Shown here: positions 51,884 through 62,296 of the stretch, one piece after another
Layout: every line of letters begins with the position of its first letter
How positions within the stretch are numbered: the first letter of the stretch is position 1
Assembly: GCA_905331475.1 (NCBI GenBank)
Contig: CAJNYU010001690.1
Span: 22,669 to 86,668, forward strand
Origin: Rotaria socialis
Lineage: Eukaryota > Rotifera > Eurotatoria > Philodinida > Philodinidae
Direction: 5' to 3'
DNA: 64,000 nucleotides
Notes under the pieces: model-generated
What the model was told of the DNA's origin: nothing
The model's input: the letters and a program-made list of their open reading frames with translations, nothing else
The model's database searches: none
Position numbers and translations under genes: made by a program

Positions 51884-52084
51884 CTCGAAGAGGTACTTCC
51901 AAGTCTCCAGCAATATTTTTCGAAACACTCTTCCCAGCTTGAATAGCTAGGATGTTTCGGGATTCCAATTATTTAATGAATCGTCTTCTTTCTAAGGAAC
52001 AAAAAGACGAAACACCTGAACTATCAGAGCTGCGAAGAATATTTTGAAAAAATATTGCTGCATACTTGGGAATACCTCTTCGAG
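51884..52084. mobile_element. 200-bp foldback element
   Basis: Ends CTCGAAGAGGTA and TACCTCTTCGAG are inverted copies, and imperfect pairing continues for about 35 bp (AGCAATATTTTT against AAAATATTGCT). Non-coding and MITE-like. No clear target duplication. Confidence 0.55.
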
Positions 52085-52562
52085 CAAATTAATAGAATTT
52101 ACTCAGCATTCTTGCTCTTTCTAATCATTTGATTTTTATCCACTTTGCACGCGATAAAAAAATCTCGACTAAATTTCATGCTTTACTGCCTACTTTTACA
52201 ACGCAAACGCCGAGTTCGAATGATTGCACGCTTTTAAAAATTCGTTTCATCAAAAAAATCTGTCATGAAGGGATCTTGCTTCTTAGTTCGATGTGCAAAT
52301 TATTGCTGAATGTTGTCTGCTTCTCTTCTGACACGAAACGCTCTCTAATATAAATATAAACACTCAAAGTACAAAAAAATAAAAATCTGGAGAGAAGTTT
52401 ATCGAATGCAACTAAAATACACAAGAGTAATAAGTTTGTGATTTATTTGCAAAGAACACTTATAATCACGTAGAAACACTTGATTATTCATTCTTGTTTT
52501 TTTTACTGTTCTGCGTATGAATGTAGCTGAGTCTTTCGTGGCACTCTCGTTGAAATATGCTG

Positions 52563-52655
52563 AAGGGTGCGGGTGTGGGTGCGGGTGTGGGTGTGGGTAT
52601 TGGTAGGTGTAGGGGGAGCGCGCCCACAGACGTACATCGAAACACACCCACCAAC
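52563..52655. repeat. TGTGGG/TGCGGG repeat array with opposite arm
   Basis: About six TGYGGG units run in tandem (52563-52605), the longest such run in the window. CGCCCACA and CACACCCACC follow about 20-50 bp later in the opposite sense. It could form a hairpin or G-quadruplex. Confidence 0.7.
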
Positions 52656-53109
52656 AAACGTTTACGGGGGCAGGTGAAATTGGTCATGCGGATTACGTAT
52701 ATGCTATTTTTTCTTCTGGAAACTGTTCCCTGAAAGCTCCTCCGACGATGATATGCAAGGGGGAAATAGCAGACTTTTGAACTTCAAATTACTTCAAGTT
52801 ACTTTGAGCTACTTGAATGATACTTTGAGCTACTTGCCTGATACTTTAAGCTACTTTAAGCTACTTGAAGGTACTTTGAGCTACTTGACGCAACGCCATG
52901 CTGCTTGAAGTTTCTAGGTTATAGCTTGATCTTCTCAGCTAGGGATGCAATGGCGGTGATAGCCATAAGTACGGTTACACCGTCCCTAATAGATTCAAAT
53001 CGAGTTGAGCGTTGCGCAGTGCTGAGAAAATTTCCTGTTTTGACGTTGACTGTAAAGAAAGTGGTTACGGAGAAAATATCGATACGTTATAACGGTTGAC
53101 GAAGAAAAG

Positions 53110-53343
53110 TCGGGGCTGGGCAGGTCGAATCTGAGGTCCATTGGCCTTGAAAATCCATTGTTGGTCGAAAACCAATAGGAATTGAGTTTTGAGAAAGATG
53201 GATTTCTACGCATAATTTGAGACCGTGAGTTCGAACCTGAGCTCCATTTGCCCCTAAATCCTATTAGTTGATCAGGAACCAATAGTAATCGAGCTTTGAG
53301 AAAAATGGATTTCTAGTGGTAATTCGAGGCCGTGAATTCAAAT
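53110..53343. repeat. Tandem units of about 105 bp inside the foldback element
   Basis: Two consecutive units contain ACCAATAG, GAG(T/C)TTTGAGAAA and ATGGATTTCTA. Further related units continue at 54312-54830 on the other side of the nested insertion, partly inverted. GGTTCGAATC-like words resemble a tRNA B box, but no tRNA fold is present. Confidence 0.6.
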
Positions 53344-54311
53344 CAGAGACGAGCACAGGATAAGGTTTTCTGCCCTGTTCTGTCCTGCTAGCTTCTCGGT
53401 CCTGGCGGACGGCAGAACAAATTAGAAAACTTTTTCATAACTTTTTCAATGTAATTTTCAACAAAAGACTGTCAGGGCTAGAGATGTGCGGGACCAGGTT
53501 TTTTTTTGTTTCAATCTCGACCTAGCCCCGGTAGGTCATTTTTTATCAGTCCCGGTCATAGTACGGATGAATATACTATTTTCTTGACTCTGGTCCAGAT
53601 CCGGCAGCTTTTTTCCAACGGTCTCGTTGGCTGTTTCTAACTATAAAGTTTTGATGGTTGATGAATTCAGCTTAATATTATCTGAGTATAAGCGACATCA
53701 AACAACTATTGGAGCAACTGTTATTTCAAAAATTTCTTATAATAGTATCATTGAAAAGGACGATTAATATCACTTTGCTCGTAGTTGCTTTGTTTTAAAT
53801 TCTTAATAAATTGAATTTATGATGTACGGAAAATTTAATTTTAGAAATGGGTAAGTTAAGAATATCACACAGATTTCAAGTTCAGTCACGGGTCCGCTCA
53901 TGGACCCGGTTAAATTTTGATTTTCAGTCCCGGTTCTTCGAAAATTTTAGATTTTTCGGTCCCGGTCCCGGCCACAGTCCCGGTAAAGCTCTATTTTTTG
54001 GCTCTGGCTCCGCCTACGGGTACCGAGACTGGGTTCGGGACGGTGACCGTGACCATGACCGGAGCTGGTCCCGCACATCTGTAGTCAGGATCGAACACAT
54101 GATAAGATTTTCTATCCTGCCCTGTCTCGTCCAGCTAACTCTTTTGTCCTGGCGGGAGACAGGGCAGGACGAAAATCGAAACTTCTTCCTATCCTGTTTT
54201 GTCCTGCTAACTTTTCTGTCTTGATGGGTGGCAGGACTGGACAAAAATGGAAATCTCACACTGTCCTACAGGGCAGGGCGCCAGGACCACCCTGTCCTAT
54301 GCCCATCTCTG
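53344..54311. mobile_element. 968-bp nested element with CAGAGA termini
   Basis: Ends CAGAGACGAGCACAGGA and TCCTATGCCCATCTCTG are inverted repeats. Flanks ATTCAAAT and GTTCGAAT match 6 of 8. The interior repeats CCTGTCCTG-type words in both directions. It is split by another element at 53479-54083. Non-coding. Confidence 0.65.
53479..54083. mobile_element. 605-bp element of the TAGGGATGTGC family, third nesting level
   Basis: Ends TAGAGATGTGCGGGACC and GGTCCCGCACATCTGTA are inverted repeats. Flanks GTCAGGGC and GTCAGGAT match 6 of 8. The interior is rich in CCCGGT/ACCGGG words, so the whole element can fold on itself. The ORFs here are by-products of the repeat. Confidence 0.7.
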
Positions 54312-55218
54312 GTTCGAATCTAAGCTCTGTTTTTCTCGCAATGCTATTGGTCGACCAGAAGCCAGTAGAAATTTCGATTTTCAAAAATATGGGGATCATG
54401 TTCCAACTCCACGACTCGAGATACCCCTAGAAAACCGTTCTCCTGACAACCCGATTCATATTGGCTACTGACTCACCGATAGGATTTCGTGCTGAATATA
54501 ACTCAAATGCGAAGTCTCCGTCTGAAATTAGACCTTGAAAAACGTTTTCGTTAAAAACTTGATTCCTATTGGTTCCAGATCCATCAACACTACGTTGAGC
54601 TAATGACGTTCAGATTCGAACTCCACAACTCGAAATACCAATGGCGAGCCACTTTTCGAAAATTTCGATTTCTACTGGTTCCTGATCAACCAATAGGATT
54701 TCGAGACAAATGGAGCTCATATCTCGAAGCCCACCTCGAATTACTCATAGAAATCCATTGTTATGAAAATCCGATTCATTTTGGTTCCCGGTCGGCAATA
54801 GGTTTACGAGGCCAATAGCGCTCAGTATCGGCCTAGTCGGCCCCGACTCCGTTTTGTCAATCTTTAAGAAAACCATTCCTTTACAGCCAACATCAAATTA
54901 AGAATTTTTTATGCACTGCGTAACTTTTCAACTTGGTTTGAATCTATGACGGACAGTGTAACCATACCTACGGTTATCGCAGCAGATTGATAACCGTCAG
55001 CGTTGCATCCATTTTCTCGATACTTTATTGTACTTGATTGTACTTCGGAAGACTTTGATGATACTTTATGGTACTTGACTGGTACTTGGTGGTACTTGGT
55101 GGTACTTGACTGGTACTTGACTGGTACTTGACCAGTACTTTACGAGCACTTTATGATACTTGAAAGGCACTTGAATGTACTTGGTGATACTTTGAGTGTA
55201 CTTGGAGCTACTTCTACG

Positions 55219-56132
55219 GGTATGGTGGCAAATCAGCGAAAAACGTTTAAGCGAAAAATTTTGAGCGAAAATTTTTGAGCGAATAAAATAGCGAAAATAT
55301 CCTTTGGCGAAAAGTTTTTCAGCGAAAACATATTTTGAGCGAATTGTGAAGGGTAAAACAGAGAAGTGTAAAATAGAGTAATCTTCAGTTTAACTTAACA
55401 TGAAAAATAAGGGTGTTTTTTAAATTTAAACGAAATGTAATACATGAGCATCAAATGTAACACATGAACATCAAATGATATAAAAAACTACCGATTTAGA
55501 AATAAAATATATGAAGGGTGTGAGTGTGGATGTGAGGTGCGAGCAAATGTTGATGTTGTCCATTAGCTTTAACGAATTGATCGCTTGAATTGGTATGAAC
55601 ATTCGCTGCACAACTATTTGATTGACAAACCCAGTACTTAACATTTTTTGTGGACTGTTTTAGTCGATAAACATATCCTGAATAAATAAGCATTCGTTTC
55701 CCTCGATTTGAAGTGGTAAAAGAGAGTATTCTCGGGCCAAGCATCACTGGTGAGTGAAATGAACTAAATGAATGAACTATGTAACATCAATTACGGACGA
55801 TTATATATATCGAATAAAAAAGAATATAATAGATTAACACGTTGAGAAGAGTGAAACCGACAAATGCGGTCATATATGCAGACACATCCGCATGATGATT
55901 CATCGTCAAACAAACAATCAAATCTTACCAAGAAAAAATGTCTCTAATTTCTACAACCGCTCTTTTTGCTAATAAAAAAACTTCGAGTTTTCGCTATTTT
56001 ACTTTTCACACCCACACCCTTTCGCTATTATTTATTTTCGCTCATTCTTTTTCGCTATTATAATTTTCGCGCTTTGTTTTTCGCTGAAAATACCTTTCGC
56101 TATTATGTTTTTCGCTCAATCAACACCATATC
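55219..56132. mobile_element. 914-bp AGCGAAAA foldback element with perfect 8-bp duplication
   Basis: Flanked by CTTCTACG on both sides (55211-55218, 56133-56140). Termini GGTATGGTG and CACCATATC are near-perfect inverted repeats. Both ends carry many AGCGAAAA or TTTTCGCT words in opposite orientation. A pair of TGTGGG-type arms (about 55515 and 56008) lies inside. It carries a FLYWCH zinc-finger ORF. Mutator-like or hAT-like by duplication length. Confidence 0.75.
55496..55744 (-). CDS. FLYWCH-type zinc-finger ORF within the AGCGAAAA element
   Basis: From the ATG at 55744 the product contains FTTSNRGKRMLIYSGYVYRL, then YWVCQSNSCAANVHT and QHQH. This is the FLYWCH pattern: aromatic-Ser-x-Arg-Gly-Lys, Tyr-x-Tyr, W-x-C, C, His-x-His. 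FLYWCH domains are common in Mutator-like transposases and host genes derived from them. The ORF ends soon after the finger, so it is a fragment or a small DNA-binding protein. An acceptor-like CACCAG precedes the ATG. Confidence 0.65.
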   Translation of the reverse strand: MLGPRILSFTTSNRGKRMLIYSGYVYRLKQSTKNVKYWVCQSNSCAANVHTNSSDQFVKANGQHQHLLAPHIHTHTLHIFYF

Positions 56133-56508
56133 CTTCTACGTGCTTAAAGTTAATTGAGGTTACTTTTGTACTTTGGTGTACTTTTTTACTTCAAGTCTGC
56201 TATTTCCCCCTTGATGATATGTTTTATGTAGAAATATTTTCTTTAAATGGGAGACTCATCCTTCAAAAATTAATAAAAATTTTGAGTACTCTTAGTTTGC
56301 ATCGGATTCAGCCTCACCTGTATATCTTGGCAAAATATCACTCGTGACATTACATTTGTGTTTCTGCTTGTCACATGATTCTTCTATGTATTATCTTTCG
56401 GTTTTTACCTGTTACAACTAGTAAACAGGGGTACTCTACGTAGAACATAATATATAGTGTCAATTGCGGTCTATCCATTTAACTCCTAACTTTGTTGGTA
56501 TCTTAAAA

Positions 56509-57009
56509 ATGGGGGCGTCAATGTCTGATGCTGTCCGTGTTCATCCAGACGTTGTTGCGGTATTTAGTAGAGTATTTGACATATCGACAGTAATACTTTG
56601 TTGTCTCGTTTGTTTAATTGACTTGATATTAAGCTTTGCCAAAAACCGCCTTGAACCGCTCGTGAAATCTCTCAACAAAACATTCTCGGACAATCTTGAA
56701 CGAGACATTCTGGTCTGCCATTTAAACAGCGATAAAAGCCAAGCACAGTCATTTTCGGCACCTATCTCGTTGTATCAATTAAACGATCACCTCACCAATG
56801 TCAAACCTCCAGGACATTTCTATCTACTTATTCTTCCCATGCAGCTTTACATCATTTTTATTATTTTTCAAAGGAAAATCATAAACGAACAAGAAACGTC
56901 CATTCGAGAAATGAATTCAACTGTTCCTTTTGAAGACCGAGAGAAGTTCTATCAATATTCCAATTATGGGAGTATTCGAGAATCACGCCAAGACTTTTAC
57001 GGTCAATAG
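56509..57009 (+). CDS. Predicted small membrane protein, unknown
   Basis: 166 residues from the ATG at 56509. Two hydrophobic segments look like transmembrane helices: VILCCLVCLIDLILSF (about 28-43) and FYLLILPMQLYIIFIIF (about 104-120). The C-terminal tail is polar with aromatic residues (FYQYSNYGSIRES). No family recognised. The stop codon lies at the start of a TGTGGG-type hairpin. It could be a real small gene or a chance ORF. Confidence 0.4.
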   Translation: MGASMSDAVRVHPDVVAVFSRVFDISTVILCCLVCLIDLILSFAKNRLEPLVKSLNKTFSDNLERDILVCHLNSDKSQAQSFSAPISLYQLNDHLTNVKPPGHFYLLILPMQLYIIFIIFQRKIINEQETSIREMNSTVPFEDREKFYQYSNYGSIRESRQDFYGQ

Positions 57010-57066
57010 GTGTGGATGTGGCTCATATAAGTCAGATTCAAACGCCCATACCCACACACACACCCC
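57008..57066. repeat. TGTGGG-type hairpin at the 3' end of the small membrane ORF
   Basis: AGGTGTGGATGTGG, spacer, then CCCATACCCACACACACACC. It starts at the stop codon of the ORF ending at 57009. Confidence 0.65.
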
Positions 57067-57673
57067 AGAATCAGCGCTAAATAAAGAAATGAATGGGATC
57101 TGAGGAAAAAATGCAGTAAGATACGCACATCAAATAGTTGTTGTTATAGATGCTGTAACGACAAATATACGACTCTGTCGGCTTGATATTTCGTAATGAC
57201 AAATTGGATAGAGGTGGAGTAGCTTAGCGCCACTCTAGACAATGATGTTTATTTGCTTCTTCACATATCCAGAGTGTAACAAATTCATACATAACCCACG
57301 TATATATAGAAGAGAGATAGAAGAGAGACAATAGAGATATATATTAGAACAATTGAAAGAGAACAGAAAGAGAATGAAGGAGAACCATCGAAGCGCGCCA
57401 TCAATATCGGCACAGATGCACCAATTGTTTTTTGGGAATTAATTGAAATATAGTAATTGCTGGATCGAAGATCTAATCTAAAACAGTTAGTTCAATGTAA
57501 AACAAAATAATAATCTTAAAAAGAGATATAATTAGTATTGTGGTAATCATACTCCGATAAAAGACAACCAATAAATATGTAGGACGTTTTTATCATAACG
57601 GCTGGAATATTATGAGAGAAAACAGCGATGAAAGCAATAAAAAGCTTTCCAGGCTGAGTTCAAATATCTGTCG

Positions 57674-58047
57674 ATGAGATTTGATGAAAACCTATTGAAT
57701 CAAATTGTGAAAACACCAGCGGATTGCATCATTAGTCATGTAGTTGTTCAGTTGTATGCAATTTCGAGAGACATAGCTTTTTCTACGATATGCCATGAAT
57801 ATGTTCTCTTCATGAGGTATTTTAACAAACCTTTTAGAATGCAAAAATTAAAAGGGTTTATGGCAAAACAGATTGCAAATCAGAAATTTGAAATAGCTCA
57901 CGAGGAAACCTTTTTAAATTTCGAAACTCTTAAAAGTATATTACAAAACTTTGCATTTTACCGAACTTTGTACAGATTTCGTATAGCTTCACGGGCACCT
58001 AAAAAGTATAGTACAGCTCCACGAAACCTCGAAGGTTCCGTTTGGCA
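57674..58047 (+). pseudogene. ORF fragment interrupted by a transposon
   Basis: A 125-residue open frame (starting MRFDENLLNQIVKTPADC) with no recognised domain runs straight into the terminal repeat of the element at 58048. The insertion replaces its natural end. The frame upstream is helical and basic, and it may be an exon of a broken gene. Confidence 0.35.
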
Positions 58048-58815
58048 TAGGGATGTGCGGTGTCAGTGACAATACCGAAGACAGGCACTTTCGTTTCTTT
58101 TTTTTTCATCTACATAGTCCGACGTGACGGCTGAAATGATCAAAGTAGAAAGAAAACACGACTAGTCACTTTATTGTTTCTTTTCCAACTGTGTAATACA
58201 ATTATATCAAACGAGACGATGGAAGAGACGATCTCGAGAACATTCGCTTATAATGTCCAATGGTATTTAAGAAAGCTAAAGAACTTGAAAAAATGATGTA
58301 GAACAATCGTTAGAAGCGAACAGAGAATATGGAAGGAAAAGAAGCAAGAGCAAATGATGGAAAATGATTGGTAGGATACAGTGTATATCGTAGAATGATA
58401 AGCAAAGAATATTTCGCTCGTTTTTTAATAAAATTTAACATTCAGTAGAGGCAGCTATAAGAAATAGAAGAAATACATTTGATAAACTATTCAACTGATA
58501 TAGTCTCTCATCCAATGACAAAATCATACTATTGTAATATTTTATCTGGAAGATGTCATGATACTTCGCTTATGAATTACAGTCAATGGAAATCAATATC
58601 AATGTGCCAGTGAAGTCAGTGTATCTAACATACCACTGACGCCGATGGTATCAGTACACCAGTGATCAGTGATACAGTGGTCATTGGTTTTCCAGTGATG
58701 TCGGTGCCAGTGTGATCAATATTTCAGTGATCAGTGGCACTGAACCTATCAGTGTGCACTGAGCGTCACTATCGATGTCTATCGGTGCTCAGTAAGCGCA
58801 CACCGCACATCCCTA
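58048..58815. mobile_element. 768-bp element of the TAGGGATGTGC family
   Basis: Ends TAGGGATGTGCGGTGT and ACACCGCACATCCCTA are inverted repeats. Flanks GTTTGGCA (58040-58047) and GCTTGGCA (58816-58823) match 7 of 8, an hAT-like target duplication. The right half carries many CAGTGATCAGTG-type words. No coding capacity. Confidence 0.75.
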
Positions 58816-58904
58816 GCTTGGCACCTTTGTTTTTAGTATACATTCGAACGTCTTTAACGCTTGATCTAAACTTCTTGTTCACTAACGTGTAATCAATCAT
58901 GTGT

Positions 58905-60140
58905 CATATCTTGTTGCCTGGATGCATACAAGAGGTTTGATGAAGTAATTTATGTTGAAAGAATGTATTTGATACGATGATGCTGTTGATCTTACACAAA
59001 TCAACGAGTCTCATTCTATTCTCATTTTCTACATCGACTGTGAATGGCCCAGCACTGCATTCTAAAAAAAAGACTCTTGCCTGAACCCCCGAAAAAGGGT
59101 CCGCAGATCTGGAAAAGCTTGCAAATGCATCCAAATACTCGAAAAAATGATGTTTCAGTTCTATGAAACTTTTAAAGGTTTTTCCTCTGGACACACGGGA
59201 AGAGCCTTTTCCCTGCAAAACCTTCAGGGAGTGGGTGTAAGTGTGCACTGTAAAAAATAGAATGTCTATATGAATTCCCACAGGATATTCTAGGAATGCC
59301 TATATGAATTCAGTGATGAATTCCTACTTTCTTGAAAATAAAATATTAATATTCAAGTTTGGATTTTACACAGTAAATTAAATTGGCTTTCTATTGTTTG
59401 GAAAATCAAGCATTTTCTAAATAATAGAAATTCCATGGATAAATCATAAAAGTTTGAAAATGCTGTAGCTTATTTAAAGTCGATTTTCTACAAAATAGAA
59501 TTTAAAAAAAATTACGGTGTGAAATGTGGGTGTAGTAAGAAATAGTCAAAACCCCGCCCACACCCACACCCGCCAGTTATTGTTGATTTCCGCCCACTCT
59601 GGCATTTAAATCACGCATGGTGATAAGCATATCATTTAGAGACACGTTGTTTATGGTATCTTGTAGATCAGAATAAATTTATCAGCGTCATTTACCATTT
59701 GTTTCGTCGATGGATAAACTAGAGAATAAACAGATAATACCGTAATGTTAATTGGTGTGCACTTCAATCTAATTTTGATAATTCGCACACTAACTACTTC
59801 CCATTCAGACCCTGAATCTTTCCTTACCTTTGTGGCAATAGGGTCAAGACAGATCGCTACACTGTATGCTCTTCTGGTTTTATTTTCACTTGGTACATCA
59901 GAATAAATCATTATATAATCATTTACGAATTTCACCCCGGAATCACACACAAGTTTCACTTAACATCCAACTGGCAGGTTGCTAGTCGAGAATCAGACTG
60001 TTGGTTACCGGCAGCTCAGGGTCGTCTCCTACGACTGTAAAAAGCAGGAGGTCCCTGTAGAAGTGCGAGCATTCCCCCGCCAGGCATCTGCAAAAGTAAA
60101 GCTGATAGAGGGTAAAACTTGCTGAAAACCCATGTAAAAA
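58905..60140 (-). pseudogene. Decayed LINE endonuclease (EEP) fragment
   Basis: Minus-strand pieces match the exonuclease-endonuclease domain of non-LTR retrotransposons: KVRKDSGSEWEVVSVRIIKI and INITVLSVYSLVYPSTKQM (59651-59890), then DLNARVGGNQQ near 59600 (the DxN motif), and after an insert of about 530 bp, NENRMRLVDLC and NTFFQHKLLH (58918-59040). The leader region near 60000-60100 is frameshifted. No reverse transcriptase is seen. The insert carries TGTGGG-type arms at 59228 and 59525-59574. Confidence 0.65.
59525..59574. repeat. TGTGGG-type hairpin inside the LINE fragment
   Basis: GTGGGTGTAG arm, spacer, then CCCGCCCACACCCACACCCG. It sits at the edge of the sequence that splits the endonuclease domain. 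Confidence 0.65.
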
Positions 60141-60483
60141 TCGGCCTAAAATCTAGATACTCTATGATGATGCAAGACTTCTTAGGAATAATAGATAGCA
60201 TGACGAGATAAACAAAATATAGCATTTTGCAGAGTGAATTCGGCGCTACCGAATGGTATAGGACAATTGTTGTATTGATTACTTTTTTGAGTTAAAAAAG
60301 TTCGATTGAAAACTTCGCCAAAAAATCTTTTTTTACACGTTTTCGGGAACCTCAAAAAAGTTGGGTCTCCGAAATCGAAAGAATGCTTTGTCCAAAAATG
60401 GTACAAATTTGGATGTATGCCTCATTTTGTATGCTCTATCGAATTCCATAGCTAATTTTGAAGTCTAAAAATTCTGAGGTATG

Positions 60484-60745
60484 TTCCGATTTCCGAAAAA
60501 GGAAATTACAGAAATTTCCGAAGCTTCCATCAACTCGATTACTACATAGCAAAGCAAATGAAAATTTTTTGAAAATATTTGAAAGTTTAGAAATTTCGGA
60601 ATCTTCTGTAATTTCGGAAATTTCGCTTTGTACAGAATTTTGGAAATTTCAGAAATTTCGGAAATTGTATAATTTTGGGAAGTACCAAACAATTTAGAAC
60701 ACAAGTACTTGAAATTTCCAAAACTTCCAAAATTTCCTTTTTTGG
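60484..60745. repeat. GAAATTTC-rich palindromic simple repeat
   Basis: Many copies of GAAATTTCNGAA-like words are interleaved in both orientations. The three ORFs overlapping here are by-products of the repeat. Confidence 0.55.
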
Positions 60746-60999
60746 AAGTCTGAACGCTGCTGGATTGCATATGAATTTATATGACATAAAACTTTAGAGA
60801 ACATTCTATGAAACGCTGGAAAGTTCATAAAAATCTATCCAGCTGTTGAATAGTTATTTACATTTTGTTTTTTCGCGGACTTTTGGGACATCTGGTACTA
60901 TCTATTCGAAAATTCAACGGACCCTATCGTTTTCCGAAACACTGTCGGTGGGAAGCAGATAGCGAGCTCCGATTTCACCCATTCAAAAGAGAGGTCTTG

Positions 61000-61070
61000 A
61001 GGGCGTTGGTGTGGTGTTAAAATATGACTGGCATGCAGAATCATAAACACTCAGACACCTACACCCTCAA
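61000..61070. repeat. TGTGGG-type hairpin, diverged
   Basis: GAGGGCGTTGGTGTGGTG, spacer, then CACCTACACCCTC. Same design as the other hairpins but with more changes. Confidence 0.55.
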
Positions 61071-61267
61071 GATAAATTTTAAAGTCGGTTGGTTATTCGC
61101 GTTTCCTTTCTTTATTCTCGTGGGGTCAAACACCACAATTAGGGAATCTGTCCCTTCTAGATCCTGTCTATCTGGTTTCTGAACAATTCTGTACTGGTGT
61201 ATGCACTTCATATGTCTTTAAAACAGAAAATATAATAGATACCGTAACAAATATAATTTCCTGGTGG

Positions 61268-61498
61268 ATGGGACTGAAGTTTCTAATAAGCAAAGAGGCA
61301 TTTTTATTACATAAGACCTTAATGAAAATGCATCGTGAAGATAACAGATGGATGCAGGTGCAATCCCGAATATGGTTCTTTAGATATGCAAGCTGGTTGC
61401 TCGAAATAAGTTTTGGTGTTTACATAATATCCGGTATCCTAGAGATATTCGAGTTGAACTGGTTTCCCTTGATTTTGAGCCTTATTCTTGTGACTTGA
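61268..61498 (+). CDS. Possible small membrane protein or exon
   Basis: 76 residues from ATG: basic N-terminal half (LHKTLMKMHREDNRW), then two hydrophobic stretches (SWLLEISFGVYIISGI and WFPLILSLILV). No family recognised. It might be the first exon of a gene continuing at 61922, but no clear donor links them. Confidence 0.3.
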   Translation: MGLKFLISKEAFLLHKTLMKMHREDNRWMQVQSRIWFFRYASWLLEISFGVYIISGILEIFELNWFPLILSLILVT

Positions 61499-61921
61499 GC
61501 AGGAGCAAGTATCCTAGCTGAACTTACTGAAACGTGGCTAACCTGAGGTCACAGCAAGCAGCGTCTAGTAGCTCAGGAGAAAGAACGGAGTGCCATTCGA
61601 CATGTTCTCATTATCGACGAAATGCAACCCGAAAGTGTTCTGCATAGACTTGTTCGTCGACCCACATCGGTGGCATCGGTGCCTGTTCCACATAAAACAT
61701 CGAATAAAATAAAGCCATTGGCCGATGAGTAACTGAAATTCTAACAATACAACTTGGTTGCGTAATTTTTGACAGTTTTCTTCCGGTCTATTATGCTTAT
61801 TTAAAACGTGAGACGTTCTTTACTTTTATATGACTAGATAAAGCGTTGATTACTCCATCGAACTATATATTTTTAATTTGATTTATTTGTCAATTTGGTC
61901 AGCAATTCGAGAAAATTTCAG

Positions 61922-62275
61922 GAAGTAGTAAAAAAAATATTTTTCCTGCACGCTATTTCGATTGTCGTACTCATTGTAATTAAAAGCTTACCGGACAGAT
62001 CAGGCACAACTGAATTTGTTTCGTTTTTATATAGTCAGGTGGAGCACTCATTTAACTATCGAACTGTATGTTTTGCAACAGATTATTTCCTCCTCCTTAC
62101 TAAAAATTATAACCGTGGGTGTCAAGCATACAATGATCCAGATTTCGACCTTCGTTCAGGATCATCATCAGATAGTTTCTACTATGCTATACTCAATTGC
62201 AATGATCTGAATTTTATTCAGAAAAAAATCACAAACAAACTAGGGTGTGGGTGTGGGCGTCTGCCTTCTTTTTAG
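61922..62275 (+). CDS. Possible exon of a small membrane protein
   Basis: Open frame directly after an acceptor-like TTTCAG. It begins EVVKKIFFLHAISIVVLIVI (one transmembrane-like helix), continues with a Cys-containing polar part, and stops inside a TGTGGG-type hairpin, whose G arm encodes GCGCG. No start codon is seen, so an upstream exon is needed if this is a gene. Confidence 0.3.
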   Translation, partial: EVVKKIFFLHAISIVVLIVIKSLPDRSGTTEFVSFLYSQVEHSFNYRTVCFATDYFLLLTKNYNRGCQAYNDPDFDLRSGSSSDSFYYAILNCNDLNFIQKKITNKLGCGCGRLPSF

Positions 62276-62296
62276 ACACCCCCACACCCTCACGCA
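62242..62296. repeat. TGTGGG-type hairpin
   Basis: AGGGTGTGGGTGTGGG, 18-20 nt spacer, then GACACCCCCACACCCTC. The arms pair almost perfectly. Confidence 0.75.

Larger units (their letters stand above)
52756..56213. mobile_element. 3.46-kb hAT-like foldback transposon with perfect 8-bp target duplication
   Basis: The first and last 21 bp are exact inverted copies starting CAAGGGGGAAATAGC. Both sides are flanked by ATGATATG (52748-52755 and 56214-56221), a perfect 8-bp duplication as made by hAT transposases. Subterminal zones carry short tandem TACTTGA/TACTTTGAG repeats (52780-52910 and 55020-55210), and longer inverted arms follow (about 52930-53030 against 54920-55015). No transposase is present, so it is non-autonomous. 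It contains at least three further insertions. Confidence 0.85.

Noticed and set aside
52563-52655. True telomere or chromosome end
   Set aside because: Only about six repeat units, followed by ordinary sequence and transposons; interstitial at most.
53200-54320. tRNA-like B boxes (GTTCGAACC, GGTTCGAATC)
   Set aside because: No A box at the right distance and no cloverleaf; they belong to tandem repeat units.
53847-54471. Overlapping ORFs on both strands
   Set aside because: All derive from CCCGGT and CCTGTCCTG repeat words inside nested transposons.
60458-60787. Three ORFs on both strands
   Set aside because: By-products of the GAAATTTC palindromic repeat, which reads open in several frames.
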